This document shows, piece after piece, positions 8,299-17,673 of a DNA stretch of 64,000 nt (its first letter is position 1; each line of letters begins with the position of its first letter). The notes beneath the pieces are model-generated. The model did no database searches, had not been told where the DNA came from, and was given only the letters and a program-made list of their open reading frames with translations. Source of the stretch: Acidobacteriota bacterium (GTDB lineage: Bacteria; Actinomycetota; Acidimicrobiia; Acidimicrobiales; Microtrichaceae); NCBI GenBank assembly GCA_003577145.1, contig QEUP01000010.1:62001-126000 (forward strand), read 5' to 3'. Made by a program: the position numbers and the translations under genes.

Positions 8299-9138
8299 AT
8301 GAGCCTGGTCACCGTCGACAAACCTCAGCCCCACACGACCGTCATCACGATGAGCCGTCCCGAGCGGCTCAACGCCATGTCGATCGAGCTCGTGATCGAG
8401 CTCTACGACAGGTTCGAGGAGGTAGCCGCCGACAACGACTGCTGGGTGGTTGTGCTCACCGGATCGGGCAGGGCCTTCAGCTCCGGCCTCGACCTCAAGG
8501 ACTACGGGGTGATCCCCAACATCGACGGCCTCCAGATGGGACGCATAGCCCAGCGGACGATTCGCTACTACTCGCGGCTCATCCCCCAGATGCGCAGGCT
8601 GCCCCAGCCGATCATCGCCGCGGTCAACGGGGTCACCTACGGCGGCGGCCTGTGCCTGTCGCTGGGGGCCGACATACGCATCGCCGCCGAGTCAGCAGAG
8701 TTCAACGCAACCGGCATCGTGAACGGGCTCACCAGCACCGAGTTGGGCGTGAGCTTCCTGCTCCCCCGCCTCATAGGAGCGGCGCACTCCAACGACCTGC
8801 TCCTCACCGGCCGCAAGATCGGCGCCGACGAGGCCTACCGCATGGGGCTCGTCTCCAGGGTGGTCCCCTACGACGAGGTCCTCGACACAGCCCTGGAGAT
8901 CGCCGAGGGGATGTGCGACTTCAGTCCTTACGGGCTGGCCATGACCAAGGACATCCTGTGGGTCAACATGGAGACCACCAGCCTGGAGTCGGCCATCGAG
9001 ATCGAGGACCGCAACCAGCTCATGCTCGGCTTCACCGAGAACCTCCCCGAGGCGATCCGGGCCTTCGACCAGAAGCGGAAGCCCGTCTACACCGATGAGC
9101 CCCGCCGGGACATGTTCGACCAACCGCCGCCTGAGTGA
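8299..9138 (+). CDS. Enoyl-CoA hydratase/isomerase (crotonase) family protein
   Basis: A 279-residue crotonase-fold protein with oxyanion-hole segments SGRAFSSGLDLKDYG and AVNGVTYGGGLCLSLGADIRIA. In rat mitochondrial hydratase the two catalytic glutamates follow GGG and lie in the QPE segment. Here those places read GGGLCL and ATGIVNGLTSTELG, so both appear absent and ordinary 2-enoyl-CoA hydration is doubtful. An isomerase, hydrolase or retro-aldol role is possible. It starts 13 bases after the CoA-transferase stop, with AGGAG upstream, and probably belongs to that operon. Confidence 0.85.
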   Translation: MSLVTVDKPQPHTTVITMSRPERLNAMSIELVIELYDRFEEVAADNDCWVVVLTGSGRAFSSGLDLKDYGVIPNIDGLQMGRIAQRTIRYYSRLIPQMRRLPQPIIAAVNGVTYGGGLCLSLGADIRIAAESAEFNATGIVNGLTSTELGVSFLLPRLIGAAHSNDLLLTGRKIGADEAYRMGLVSRVVPYDEVLDTALEIAEGMCDFSPYGLAMTKDILWVNMETTSLESAIEIEDRNQLMLGFTENLPEAIRAFDQKRKPVYTDEPRRDMFDQPPPE

Positions 9139-9148
9139 GGATTCGACA

Positions 9149-10027
9149 ATGCGCTTCTCGTTCGCCGAATCGATGACCGATCCCGCCTACTACCTCCCCC
9201 TCGCCCGAGCCGCCGAAGAAGCGGGCTGGGACGGGATGATCGTGCCCGACAGCATCTGCTACCCGGAGCAGTCCGATTCGACCTACCCCTACACGCCCGA
9301 CGGTCGCCGGGAGTTCCTCGAGGACAAGCCGTTCATCGAGGCGTTCTCGCTCATCCCGGCCATGGGAGCGGTGACCGAGCGGCTCCGCTTCACCACCTTC
9401 GTGGTGAAGCTACCGGTCCGCCATCCCGTCCTGACTGCCAAGTCGGCGACTTCGGTCGCGGTGCTCACCGGCAACCGCTTCGGGTTCGGGGTCGGGTTGA
9501 GCCCCTGGCCCGACGACTACGAGATCTGCGGCCAACCCTGGAAGGCGCGCGGCCGGCGCATGGACGAGATGATCGAGATCGTCCGCGGTCTCGCCGGCGG
9601 CGGGTACTTCGAGTACCACGGGGACTTCTACGACATCCCCAGCATCAAGATCTGCCCCGTCCCGGACCGGCGGCTCCCCATCCTCGTCGGCGGGCAGTCC
9701 GAGCCGGCCCTGCGGCGGGCCGCCCGGCTCGGTGACGGCTGGATGCACGCCGGCGGTGACGCCGAGGAGTTGCAGCACCACCTCGACCGCCTCAGCGCGT
9801 TCCGGCGGGAATACGGCCGGGAGTCAGCACCTTTCGAGGTGCACGTGATCTCCCTTGACGCCTACAGCGTCGATGGCGTGCGCCGGTTGGAGGAGATGGG
9901 CGTGACCGACGCCATCGTCGGCTTCCGCGACGCCTACCAGATGCCCCAGGACAGCGAGGCGCTCCAGCAAAAGATCGACGACCTGACCCGCTTCGCCGAG
10001 GACGTCATCGCCAAGACCAGGGCCTGA
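9149..10027 (+). CDS. LLM-class flavin/F420-dependent oxidoreductase
   Basis: A 292-residue luciferase-like TIM-barrel protein. ARAAEEAGWDGMIVPDS, the KSATSVAVLTGNRFGFGVGLSPW segment and PILVGGQSEPALRRAARLGDGWM are typical of the family, which in actinobacteria often uses coenzyme F420 to reduce or oxidise alcohols, ketones or enoates. The cofactor cannot be assigned from the sequence alone. I took ATG 9149, 7 bases behind GTGAGGA and 10 bases after the crotonase stop. Earlier in-frame codons lie inside the crotonase gene. It is the last gene of this lipid operon, and a hairpin with a T-tract starts 9 bases after its stop. Confidence 0.85.
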   Translation: MRFSFAESMTDPAYYLPLARAAEEAGWDGMIVPDSICYPEQSDSTYPYTPDGRREFLEDKPFIEAFSLIPAMGAVTERLRFTTFVVKLPVRHPVLTAKSATSVAVLTGNRFGFGVGLSPWPDDYEICGQPWKARGRRMDEMIEIVRGLAGGGYFEYHGDFYDIPSIKICPVPDRRLPILVGGQSEPALRRAARLGDGWMHAGGDAEELQHHLDRLSAFRREYGRESAPFEVHVISLDAYSVDGVRRLEEMGVTDAIVGFRDAYQMPQDSEALQQKIDDLTRFAEDVIAKTRA

Positions 10028-10035
10028 CCCTGTAC

Positions 10036-10091
10036 CGTTCTTGGCAGCGTTTTCCGCGCATGGAGGGGTTATTGCTGCCAAGAACGTTTTT
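10036..10091 (+). terminator. Terminator-like hairpin (13-bp stem, T5 tail) overlapping the esterase start
   Basis: CGTTCTTGGCAGC (10036-10048) and GCTGCCAAGAACG (10074-10086) form a perfect 13-bp stem with a 25-nt loop, followed directly by TTTTT (10087-10091). It lies 9 bases after the oxidoreductase stop, as an intrinsic terminator would. The loop contains the GGAGGGG motif and ATG of the next gene, so it could also act as an attenuator or translation switch for the esterase. Confidence 0.6.
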
Positions 10092-11697
10092 GGTGGTTGC
10101 CTTGGTGATCGGTGCCGGCACGGCTTGCACCTCGGGCACCTCGGGCACCTCGGGCACATCGGACACGGCCACTACCGAGGGGGCCGTCGCGCCGCTCGTG
10201 GTCGAAACCGATCTGGGGCCGGTGGAGGGCGAAGACCTCGACGGGCTCAGGGTGTTCCGGGCGATCCCGTACGCCGCGCCACCCGTGGGCGACCTGCGGT
10301 TCCGCCCGCCGCAGGAGCACGCCGGCTGGGAGGAGCCGCTGGAGACGACGGGCACCGGCGCCGCCTGTCCCCAGCCGACCAGCGGTGTGCTCGCATCGAT
10401 CATCCAGGTCCCCGACTACTCCGAGGACTGCCTGACGCTCAACGTCTGGACCCACGCCGAGGACCGCAACCGCCCGGTGATGGTCTGGATCCACGGCGGC
10501 GGCTACACGACCGGCTCGGCGGGCCAGCCCCTCTACGACGGGGCGTCGCTGGCGAGAAACGGCGACGTCGTCGTGGTATCGCTCAACTACCGGCTCGGTC
10601 CCCTGGGGTTCCTCGTCACCGACGAACTGGCTCAGGAGTCCGGCGGTGAAGGAGTCGGCAACTACGGGATCCTCGACCAGGTGGCAGCACTCCAGTGGGT
10701 ACAGGACAACATCTCCGCCTTCGGCGGCGACCCGGACAACGTCACGATCTTCGGCGAGTCCGCCGGCGGGTCGTCGGTGTGCGTGCACCTGGGCTCGCCC
10801 CTCTCTGAGGGGTTGTTCGACAAGGCGATCATCCAATCCGGCGGGGGCTGCAACCGCTACCGGGCTCCTGAGCAGTCCGGCGGGCCGTTGGCCGACTCGG
10901 CGCAGGCGACGGGTCAGGCGTTCGTGGATCGCACCGGCTGTGCCGGGTCCGGCGACATCCTCGCCTGCCTACGTGAGCTCCCGGTCGACGAGGTCGTATC
11001 GGCAACCGGCGCCAATGCGCTGGGCCTGTCCGCCTTCGGCCCGTCCATCGACGGAGTCGTGCTCACAAAACAGCCCGTCGACGCGCTCGCCGATGGCGAC
11101 ACCGCTGACGTCCCGATCCTGACGGGAGCCAACGCCGACGAGCTCAAGCTGTTCACCCTCACCCTCCCACCCGTGACCGAGGGGACCTACAGGCTGTTCC
11201 TCAACGCCTATGCGGGGTCACCCGAGAACAGCGATCTCCTCCTCGACCTCTACCCGCCCTCGGACTTCGCCTCGCCACAGGACGCCTTCGAGACCCTCGG
11301 CACCGACATCGGCTTCGTCTGCCCGGCCCTCGAGTTCGCGGCCAGCACCTCCGATGGGTCCGCGCCCTCGTTCGCCTATCTCTTCAAGCACCGCACAGGG
11401 GGAGTCGCCTCAACCATCGGTGCGGCCCACGGTGTCGAGCTCCCCTTCGTGTTCGGGACCCTCGACGTGGCCGGCCAACTCGCCGATCCGGGAGCAGCAG
11501 AGGAGGCGCTCGAGGCAACCATGCAACGCTACTGGTCGACGTTCGCCCACCGCGGCCACCCCGACGACGAGGGAACATGGCTGCAGTACGACCGCAACGC
11601 CCCCCTCGTCGCGCTGCTCGACGAGCCGGTCGAGACGACCGACGAGATCCGTGAGGGCCGCTGTGCGGCTCTCGCCGAGGCCGGGCTGGTCGGCTGA
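10060..11697 (+). CDS. Carboxylesterase type B, predicted lipoprotein
   Basis: A 545-residue alpha/beta-hydrolase of the type B carboxylesterase/para-nitrobenzyl esterase family. The oxyanion segment HGGGYTTGS, nucleophile elbow FGESAGGSS, a candidate acid in GANADELKLF and a catalytic His in AAHGVELPFVFG are all visible. The N-terminus (LPRTFLVVALVIGAGTAC) is a signal peptide ending in a lipobox-like GTAC, followed by a Gly-Thr-Ser triplet repeated three times (a 9-bp tandem DNA repeat). It should act on the outer face of the membrane. The start is uncertain: ATG 10060 lies in a hairpin loop, and TTG 10072 would also keep the signal peptide. Confidence 0.88.
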   Translation: MEGLLLPRTFLVVALVIGAGTACTSGTSGTSGTSDTATTEGAVAPLVVETDLGPVEGEDLDGLRVFRAIPYAAPPVGDLRFRPPQEHAGWEEPLETTGTGAACPQPTSGVLASIIQVPDYSEDCLTLNVWTHAEDRNRPVMVWIHGGGYTTGSAGQPLYDGASLARNGDVVVVSLNYRLGPLGFLVTDELAQESGGEGVGNYGILDQVAALQWVQDNISAFGGDPDNVTIFGESAGGSSVCVHLGSPLSEGLFDKAIIQSGGGCNRYRAPEQSGGPLADSAQATGQAFVDRTGCAGSGDILACLRELPVDEVVSATGANALGLSAFGPSIDGVVLTKQPVDALADGDTADVPILTGANADELKLFTLTLPPVTEGTYRLFLNAYAGSPENSDLLLDLYPPSDFASPQDAFETLGTDIGFVCPALEFAASTSDGSAPSFAYLFKHRTGGVASTIGAAHGVELPFVFGTLDVAGQLADPGAAEEALEATMQRYWSTFAHRGHPDDEGTWLQYDRNAPLVALLDEPVETTDEIREGRCAALAEAGLVG

Positions 11698-11755
11698 GCG
11701 GTCACAGCCCAGCGAGGCCCGTGGGCGCGCGTGGGCTCAATCCGCCGGCAAGAGA

Positions 11756-12493
11756 TCAGCCCGTGGTCGCTTCGTGGACAGCCATCGCTGCACCGACGAT
11801 GCCGGCGTTGTTGAGGAACTTGGCAGCGACCACGTCGTGGTCCAGATAGCCGAAGAACCTCTCGCTGCGCTTGGCGATGCCACCGCCGACTATCACCAGA
11901 TCGGGGTTGACCAGCGCAGTGACGCGGTTGAGGTACTCGTTGAACCGCTTCGCCCACTTCTTCCAGCTGAGGTCCTTCTCCTTGCGGATGCGTCCCGCTG
12001 CCCTCGACTCGGCATCTCGGCCCCTCACCTCGATGTGTCCGAGCTCGGTGTTCGGTACGAGGACCTGATCGACGAACAGCGCCGTGCCGAGCCCTGTACC
12101 GATCGTGATGAGCAGCACCGTACCGTCGACACCCTTGCCCGCTCCGTGACGCATCTCTGCCAGGCCCGCGGCATCGGCGTCGTTCAACATGACGAACTCG
12201 CAACTCGCTCTCTCGCCGAACAGCTTGGAGGCGTCAAGGCCGACCCAACGACTGTCGAGGTTGACCGCAGTCAGGATCGTGCCGCCTTTGACGACGCCGG
12301 GAAAGGTGCAGCCCACCGGTCCGGAGTAGCGATGGTGGTCGACGATCTCGGCCACCACCTCGGCCATAGCCGGCGGTGTCGCAGGGTGCGGCGTCGGGAT
12401 GCGGAAACGGTCAGCGGTCAGCTCCCCGCTCGAGACCTCGACCGTGGAGCCCTTCATCCCCGTCCCACCGATGTCTATCCCGAGATACTCCAA
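11756..12493 (-). CDS. ppgK: Polyphosphate glucokinase (ROK family)
   Basis: A 245-residue ROK-fold kinase that phosphorylates glucose to glucose-6-phosphate using polyphosphate or ATP, in the cytoplasm. [12 protein letters not shown] is the phosphate-binding motif, FPGVVKGG and [12 protein letters not shown] carry the sugar-binding and catalytic Asp segment, and [12 protein letters not shown] is the second phosphate loop. [22 protein letters not shown] matches polyphosphate-dependent members. It lies downstream of zwf on the same strand with a possible hairpin between, so the two may be only partly co-transcribed. Its product is the substrate of zwf. Confidence 0.92.
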   Translation of the reverse strand: MEYLGIDIGGTGMKGSTVEVSSGELTADRFRIPTPHPATPPAMAEVVAEIVDHHRYSGPVGCTFPGVVKGGTILTAVNLDSRWVGLDASKLFGERASCEFVMLNDADAAGLAEMRHGAGKGVDGTVLLITIGTGLGTALFVDQVLVPNTELGHIEVRGRDAESRAAGRIRKEKDLSWKKWAKRFNEYLNRVTALVNPDLVIVGGGIAKRSERFFGYLDHDVVAAKFLNNAGIVGAAMAVHEATTG

Positions 12494-12521
12494 GTGTGCC
12501 TCCAGTTGCTCGTTTCGCCGA

Positions 12522-12550
12522 TGAGTCCAGGCGCTCTCCCTGGCGACTCA
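12522..12550 (-). terminator. Possible hairpin at the end of zwf
   Basis: TGAGTCCAGG (12522-12531) can pair with CCTGGCGACTCA (12539-12550), leaving a two-base bulge and a 7-nt loop. It overlaps the zwf stop and precedes ppgK. No T-tract follows on the minus strand, so partial termination or an RNA-processing site is only a suggestion. Confidence 0.35.
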
Positions 12551-13933
12551 GCCGCTGCTGCTCGGTTCCCACCAATGCTCGGTCGGGCCGAGCAAGTCGT
12601 CGGCCTGCTCCGGTCCCCAGGTCCCTTCGTCATAGGGGATCACCGGCTCGTCGAACTCCAGGACGTGGTCCACTATCGTCCATTGGGCCAGCACCGCGTC
12701 CTCCCGGGCGAACAAGGCCTTCTCGCCCTTCATGGCATCGCCGATCAGTCGCTCGTACGCCGAGGTCTCCTCACCGCTCTCGTCACAGACATAGAGCTCC
12801 ACCTCCCGGCCCTCCAGGGTGGCACCCGGCTTCTTGGTGCGGGCGCCGATGGCGATCGACACGCGATCAGGACCCAGCCTGAACCGCACGTAGTTGCGGT
12901 TCATCGAGCTCGCCTCGGCGAAGACGTCCTGCGGTGGCAGCCTCAGCCAGGCGATCACCTCGGTGGCGGTGACGGGTAGTGCCTTCCCTGCCCGGATGAA
13001 GAAGGGCACGCCCGCCCAGCGCCACGAGTCGACCTCGAGGCGAACCGCGGCGTAGGTCTCCACGTCGGATGCCGGGTCCACCCCGGCCTCCTGGCGATAG
13101 CCGACGTACTGGCCTCTGACCACCCCTGCCGGATCGAGCGGCTTCACCGTGTTGAACACCTTGGTCTTCTCGTCGCGCAGCATCTCGGTCTCGTAGCGCG
13201 CCGGCGGCTCCATGGCAACCATCGCGACCACCTGCAGCATGTGGTTCTGGATCACGTCACGGATGGTGCCGGCTTCCTCGAAGAACCTGCCCCTACCCTG
13301 CACGTCGAAGCTCTCCGCCATGGTGAGCTGGACGCTCTCGACGTAGTTGCGGTTCCAGATGGGTTCCAGAAAGGTGTTGCCGAAGCGGAAGTAGGAGAGG
13401 TTCTGCACGGACTCCTTGCCCAGGTAATGGTCGATTCGAAAGATGGACTCCTCGGGGAAGACCTCGTGGATCGTCTCGTTGAGCGCCACCGCGGACCCGT
13501 AATCGCGCCCGAAGGGCTTCTCGACCACGACTCGCCCTCCGGTCGCCAGCCCGACTTTGCCGAGACCGGTTACGACCGTACCGAAGAGGCTCGGCGGGAT
13601 CGCCAGGTAGAAGGTCGGGCAACGAGACCCCGCCAGGGCCTTCCGCAGCTTCTCGTAGGTGGCGTCGTCGCGATAGTCGCCGGCCACGTAGTCGAGCGCT
13701 TGAGCAATGGTCTCGTAGGCTCCCGGCTCGACACCCCCAGCGAACTTCTCGAGAGAGTCCCTCGCACGTTCCTGCACCTGAGCGAGGGTCCATTCCGACG
13801 AAGCCACCCCGACGATCGGCCAGGTCAGGCGACCTCTCTCGGCGAGCTCCTGCAGCGCAGGGAATATCTTCTTGTGGGCGAGGTCCCCGGTGACGCCGAA
13901 AAGGACGAGGGCGTCGCTGTCGGGGAGCGTCAC
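12548..13933 (-). CDS. zwf: Glucose-6-phosphate dehydrogenase (first copy)
   Basis: A 461-residue enzyme oxidising glucose-6-phosphate to 6-phosphogluconolactone with NADP or NAD. The dinucleotide motif is [16 protein letters not shown], and the active-site signature [14 protein letters not shown] carries the substrate-binding Lys and catalytic His. Its ATG overlaps the gnd stop by 4 bp (ATGA). It forms a gnd-zwf operon followed by ppgK. A second, distinct G6PDH is encoded at 56189-57592. Confidence 0.95.
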   Translation of the reverse strand: MTLPDSDALVLFGVTGDLAHKKIFPALQELAERGRLTWPIVGVASSEWTLAQVQERARDSLEKFAGGVEPGAYETIAQALDYVAGDYRDDATYEKLRKALAGSRCPTFYLAIPPSLFGTVVTGLGKVGLATGGRVVVEKPFGRDYGSAVALNETIHEVFPEESIFRIDHYLGKESVQNLSYFRFGNTFLEPIWNRNYVESVQLTMAESFDVQGRGRFFEEAGTIRDVIQNHMLQVVAMVAMEPPARYETEMLRDEKTKVFNTVKPLDPAGVVRGQYVGYRQEAGVDPASDVETYAAVRLEVDSWRWAGVPFFIRAGKALPVTATEVIAWLRLPPQDVFAEASSMNRNYVRFRLGPDRVSIAIGARTKKPGATLEGREVELYVCDESGEETSAYERLIGDAMKGEKALFAREDAVLAQWTIVDHVLEFDEPVIPYDEGTWGPEQADDLLGPTEHWWEPSSSG

Positions 13934-14949
13934 TTGGCGGCCTTCTCGTCGTGGCCGCCGAACTCCTTGCGCATCGCCGACAGGACCTTGTCGGCGAACA
14001 GCGCCTCACCACGGGACGTGAACCGCGCGAACAGCGCCGCGGCCAGGACGTCGGCTGGTACACCCTCGTCGATGGCGGCTTCGACGGTCCAGCGACCTTC
14101 CCCCGAATCCGAGACCCGTCCTTCGAAGTGCTCGAGATCCGGATCTGCGTGGAGGGCGGCCGCGGTGAGATCCATCAGCCACGAGCTGATGACCGCGCCA
14201 CGTCGCCAGACCTCGGCGACCTCACCCACGTTGATGTCGTACTGGTAGTACTGAGGGTCCCGCAGCGGGGTCGTCTCGGCGTCTTCGGCCCGCTTGCGAC
14301 TTCCGATGTCGGCCCCATCCAAGATGTTGAGGCCCTCGGCAATGGACGCCATGATCCCGTATTCGATCCCGTTGTGGACCATCTTCACGAAGTGCCCGGC
14401 ACCGTTGGGTCCGCAGTGGTAGTAGCCGTTCTCCGAAGCACTGGCATCCCCGCTGCGACCGGGGGTGCGGTCGGGGGCGGTGTCGATTCCGGGCGCGATG
14501 GCGCCGAAGATCGGGTCGAGGTGCTCGACGATGTCGTCCTCTCCGCCGATCATCAAGCAGTAGCCCCGGTCGAGGCCCCAAACCCCACCGCTGGTCCCCG
14601 CGTCGACGTAGTGGATCCCCTTGGGCTTCAGGCTCTCGGCACGGTCGATGTCGTCGCGGTAGTACGAGTTACCGCCGTCGATGATGATGTCACCACTGTC
14701 GAGGTGATCGGCGATCTCCTCGACAGTGGACCCCGTGAAGGCCGCCGGTACCATCACCCAGACCGCTCTCGGTGGCGTCAACGCCTGGGCCAACGCGTCC
14801 AGCGACCCGGCTCCGACAGCTCCTTCCCTGGCCAGAGCGGCGACTGCCTCCGGATTGATGTCGAACACGACGCAGTCATGCCCGTGCCTCATCAGGCGGC
14901 GCACCAGGTTGGCGCCCATTCGTCCGAGTCCGACCATCCCGAGTTGCAT
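13930..14949 (-). CDS. gnd: 6-phosphogluconate dehydrogenase, decarboxylating (short form)
   Basis: A 339-residue enzyme converting 6-phosphogluconate to ribulose-5-phosphate and CO2. [25 protein letters not shown] is the Rossmann nucleotide site, with Asp at the end of strand 2, and [21 protein letters not shown] holds the catalytic Lys and neighbouring His/Asn. The length fits the short, often NAD-preferring class rather than the ~470-residue form. It is the first gene of the minus-strand operon, 205 bp from the divergent GH15 start. Confidence 0.93.
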   Translation of the reverse strand: MQLGMVGLGRMGANLVRRLMRHGHDCVVFDINPEAVAALAREGAVGAGSLDALAQALTPPRAVWVMVPAAFTGSTVEEIADHLDSGDIIIDGGNSYYRDDIDRAESLKPKGIHYVDAGTSGGVWGLDRGYCLMIGGEDDIVEHLDPIFGAIAPGIDTAPDRTPGRSGDASASENGYYHCGPNGAGHFVKMVHNGIEYGIMASIAEGLNILDGADIGSRKRAEDAETTPLRDPQYYQYDINVGEVAEVWRRGAVISSWLMDLTAAALHADPDLEHFEGRVSDSGEGRWTVEAAIDEGVPADVLAAALFARFTSRGEALFADKVLSAMRKEFGGHDEKAAK

Positions 14950-15154
14950 CTCGATCCCCCTGAGGTTGTGGTTGCGACGGTAACACCGCGCCGGCGAGAC
15001 ACGCGTCGATGCTCATCCACTGAGCCTGCCTCGCGGTTCATGTTGCCATCGACCGGCCGACTAGGAGTTTGAGGCTCAACGGGTGAATGACTCGATTGAA
15101 TTCCCGTGGCAGCCTTTCACGCAGACCTGAACCAGACGGAGAGTGGGTGACCGG

Positions 15155-16963
15155 ATGAGCCCGGCTATCGAGGACTACGCGCTGATCGGCGACCTGCAGA
15201 CGGCTGCACTCGTTGCGAAGAGCGGGTCGATCGACTGGTGGTGCTGCCCGCGGTTCGACTCCAACGCCTGCTTCGCCGCCTTGCTGGGCGACGAGAACCA
15301 CGGTAGGTGGCGGTTGAGCCCCCGCTATCCGGCCGCGAGTGTCAAGCGGTCGTATCGGGGGAACACGTTGGTGCTCGAAACCGAGTTCACAACCGACTCG
15401 GGTGTGGCGACGGTCATCGACTTCATGCCCGAGCGGCGGGACCACCCGACGATCATCAGGATCGTCGAGGGACGCCGCGGCAGCGTCCATATGCACAGCG
15501 AGCTCGTCGTTCGCTTCGACTACGGCAGCGTCATCCCCTGGGTGAAGCATGAGGACGGCGGGGTCTCGGCGATCGCAGGACCCGACGCCCTGCGGCTCCA
15601 TAGCCCGATCACCAACCACGGCGAGGACTACAAGACCATCGCCGACTTCACGGTTCACGAAGGGGAGCGAGTGCCGTTCGTGCTGGTGTGGCACCCCTCG
15701 CACCTCGCCCCGCCCGACCCTCTCGATGCAGTGGAGACCCTGCGCAGGACCACCAGCGAGTGGCACACCTGGGCCGCTCGCTGTCGCGGGGGTGGCGAAT
15801 ACGCCGACGCGGTGACGCGGTCCCTCATCACGTTGAGAGCCCTCACCTTCGCCCCGACGGGTGGGATCGTCGCCGCGGCTACCACCTCGCTGCCGGAGCA
15901 GTTGGGCGGCGGGCGCAACTGGGACTACCGGTACACCTGGATACGGGACGCGACCTTCACCCTCTCGGCGCTGCTCAGTGCGGGGTACCCCGAAGAAGCC
16001 ATAGCCTGGCGCGACTGGCTGCTGCGGGCCATCGCCGGGAGTCCCGACAAGTTCCAGATCATGTACGGGGTCGCCGGCGAGCGCCGCCTCACCGAGGTCG
16101 AGCTCGACTGGCTCCCCGGCTACGAGCAATCGGCGCCGGTGCGCATCGGCAACGCCGCCAGCAACCAGTTCCAGCTCGACGTCTTCGGTGAGGTGATGGA
16201 TGCGATGTATCAGGCTCGCAGCGCGGGCATGCCACCCACCCCACAAGGCTGGCGGATGACCCAGTTGCTCATGGAGCACCTCGAAGGCCTGTGGAAGGAA
16301 CCCGACGACGGCATCTGGGAGATCCGCGGGCAGCGCCGGCACTTCGTGCACTCGAAGGTCATGGCGTGGGTGGCCTTCGACCGGGCGATCAAGTCCATCG
16401 GCAACGAGAGCCTCAGCAGCGACGGCAACCTCTCGAAATGGGAAGCCTCCCGGGAGAGGCTCCGCCAAGAGATCCTGGAGAAGGGCTTCGACACCGAGCT
16501 CAACAGTTTCGTCCAGTACTTCGGATCCAAGGAGGTCGACGCGGCGTTGTTGATGATCCCACTGGTCGGCTTCCTGCCCGGAACCGACCCCCGTGTGATA
16601 GGCACGATCGACCGGATCCAACAGGAGCTGAGCCATGATGGCTTCGTGCAGCGCTACCGGACCGCAGCAGGTGTCGACGGGCTGTCGGGCACAGAGGGAT
16701 CCTTCTTCATGTGCAGCTTCTGGCTTGCCGATGCGCTCATTCTGGCCGGGAGAAAGGAGGAGGGGCGGCTCCTGTTCGAGAAGCTGCTCGCACTGCGCAA
16801 TGACGTCGGCCTGCTCTCGGAGGAATACGACGTGCAACGCAAGCGACTAATCGGGAACTTCCCCCAGGCGTTCTCCCACATCTCCCTGGTCAACACCGCG
16901 GCGAACCTCGTCGAGCCCGACGCCTCGCCGGCCAGGGCCCGCGGGCAGGAGGCTGTGTCGTGA
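15155..16963 (+). CDS. Glycoside hydrolase family 15 (glucoamylase/trehalase type)
   Basis: A 602-residue intracellular (alpha/alpha)6-barrel glycosidase releasing glucose from trehalose or alpha-glucans. The N-terminal beta domain starts at IEDYALIGDLQTAALVAKSGSIDWWCCPRFDS. GGRNWDYRYTWIRDATFTL, EPDDGIWEIRGQRRHFVHSKVMAWVAFDRA (candidate general-acid Glu) and LSEEYDVQRKRLIGNFPQAFSH (candidate base Glu) match actinobacterial GH15 trehalases and glucoamylases. There is no signal peptide. ATG 15155 is preferred. GTG 15143 would add four residues, but its purine-rich stretch sits too close. The pgl gene overlaps the stop, linking glucose release to the pentose-phosphate route. Confidence 0.92.
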   Translation: MSPAIEDYALIGDLQTAALVAKSGSIDWWCCPRFDSNACFAALLGDENHGRWRLSPRYPAASVKRSYRGNTLVLETEFTTDSGVATVIDFMPERRDHPTIIRIVEGRRGSVHMHSELVVRFDYGSVIPWVKHEDGGVSAIAGPDALRLHSPITNHGEDYKTIADFTVHEGERVPFVLVWHPSHLAPPDPLDAVETLRRTTSEWHTWAARCRGGGEYADAVTRSLITLRALTFAPTGGIVAAATTSLPEQLGGGRNWDYRYTWIRDATFTLSALLSAGYPEEAIAWRDWLLRAIAGSPDKFQIMYGVAGERRLTEVELDWLPGYEQSAPVRIGNAASNQFQLDVFGEVMDAMYQARSAGMPPTPQGWRMTQLLMEHLEGLWKEPDDGIWEIRGQRRHFVHSKVMAWVAFDRAIKSIGNESLSSDGNLSKWEASRERLRQEILEKGFDTELNSFVQYFGSKEVDAALLMIPLVGFLPGTDPRVIGTIDRIQQELSHDGFVQRYRTAAGVDGLSGTEGSFFMCSFWLADALILAGRKEEGRLLFEKLLALRNDVGLLSEEYDVQRKRLIGNFPQAFSHISLVNTAANLVEPDASPARARGQEAVS

Positions 16964-17652
16964 AGGACTTGATCATCGAAGACGGCGCTGCCGCTGCCGC
17001 CAGCAGGTGTGCGGAGTTGCTGGCCGAGCTGGCCAGGCAGGCCATCGAGGCGCGAGGCATGTTCACGGTAGCGGTGAGCGGTGGCAGGACGCCCTGGACC
17101 ATGCTCGAGCAGTACGCAACCGCTGACATCCCCTGGGAGCGGGTGCAGCTGTTCCAGGTCGACGAGCGCATCGCCCCCGACGGCGATCCGGCACGCAACC
17201 TCACCGGCTTGCAACGGAGCTTCGTGGAACCGAGCGGGATCCCGGCGGCGAACGTCCACCCGATGCCCGTCACCGCGACCGATCTGGCCTCTGCTGCAGC
17301 GGACTATGCGAGTGAGCTCGTCGAGGTCTGCGGCGAGCCCCCGCTCCTCGACGTCGCCCACCTCGGACTCGGCGACGACGGCCACACCGCCTCGCTCGTG
17401 CCCGGCGATCCGGTGCTCGCGATCCGCGACCGCACGGTCGCACTCACCGGTCCCTACCAGGGTCACCGCCGGATGACCCTGACGCTGCCGACCCTGAATC
17501 ACGCCCGTCACGTCCTCTTCCTGGGTGTCGGAGAGGCCAAGAGCGCGTTGATCGACCGGCTGCTGTCGGGTGACACCACCATCCCCGCCGGGCTCATCGA
17601 CCAGACACGCGCCCTTCTCGTGACGGACCGCGCCGGCGCCGGCCGCGCTTGA
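16960..17652 (+). CDS. pgl: 6-phosphogluconolactonase
   Basis: A 230-residue cytoplasmic lactonase of the glucosamine-6-phosphate isomerase fold. VAVSGGRTPWTMLEQ binds phosphate, FQVDERIAPDGDPARNLTGL is the classic DER segment, and HLGLGDDGHTASLVPGDP holds the catalytic His. Its GTG start overlaps the GH15 stop (GTGA), implying coupled translation. It completes the oxidative pentose-phosphate set with zwf and gnd on the divergent operon. It is convergent with selD, 21 bp away. Confidence 0.94.
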   Translation: MKDLIIEDGAAAAASRCAELLAELARQAIEARGMFTVAVSGGRTPWTMLEQYATADIPWERVQLFQVDERIAPDGDPARNLTGLQRSFVEPSGIPAANVHPMPVTATDLASAAADYASELVEVCGEPPLLDVAHLGLGDDGHTASLVPGDPVLAIRDRTVALTGPYQGHRRMTLTLPTLNHARHVLFLGVGEAKSALIDRLLSGDTTIPAGLIDQTRALLVTDRAGAGRA

Positions 17653-17673
17653 GCCGGTCTTCCGCACGGCAGC

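Noticed and set aside
10130-10160. Three 9-bp tandem repeats as a regulatory minisatellite
   Set aside because: They encode the Gly-Thr-Ser linker behind the lipobox of the esterase, so a coding explanation suffices.
11210-12979. Long plus-strand open frame of 589 codons
   Set aside because: It is antisense to ppgK and zwf, whose motifs are complete. It has no family features and is a GC-rich shadow frame.
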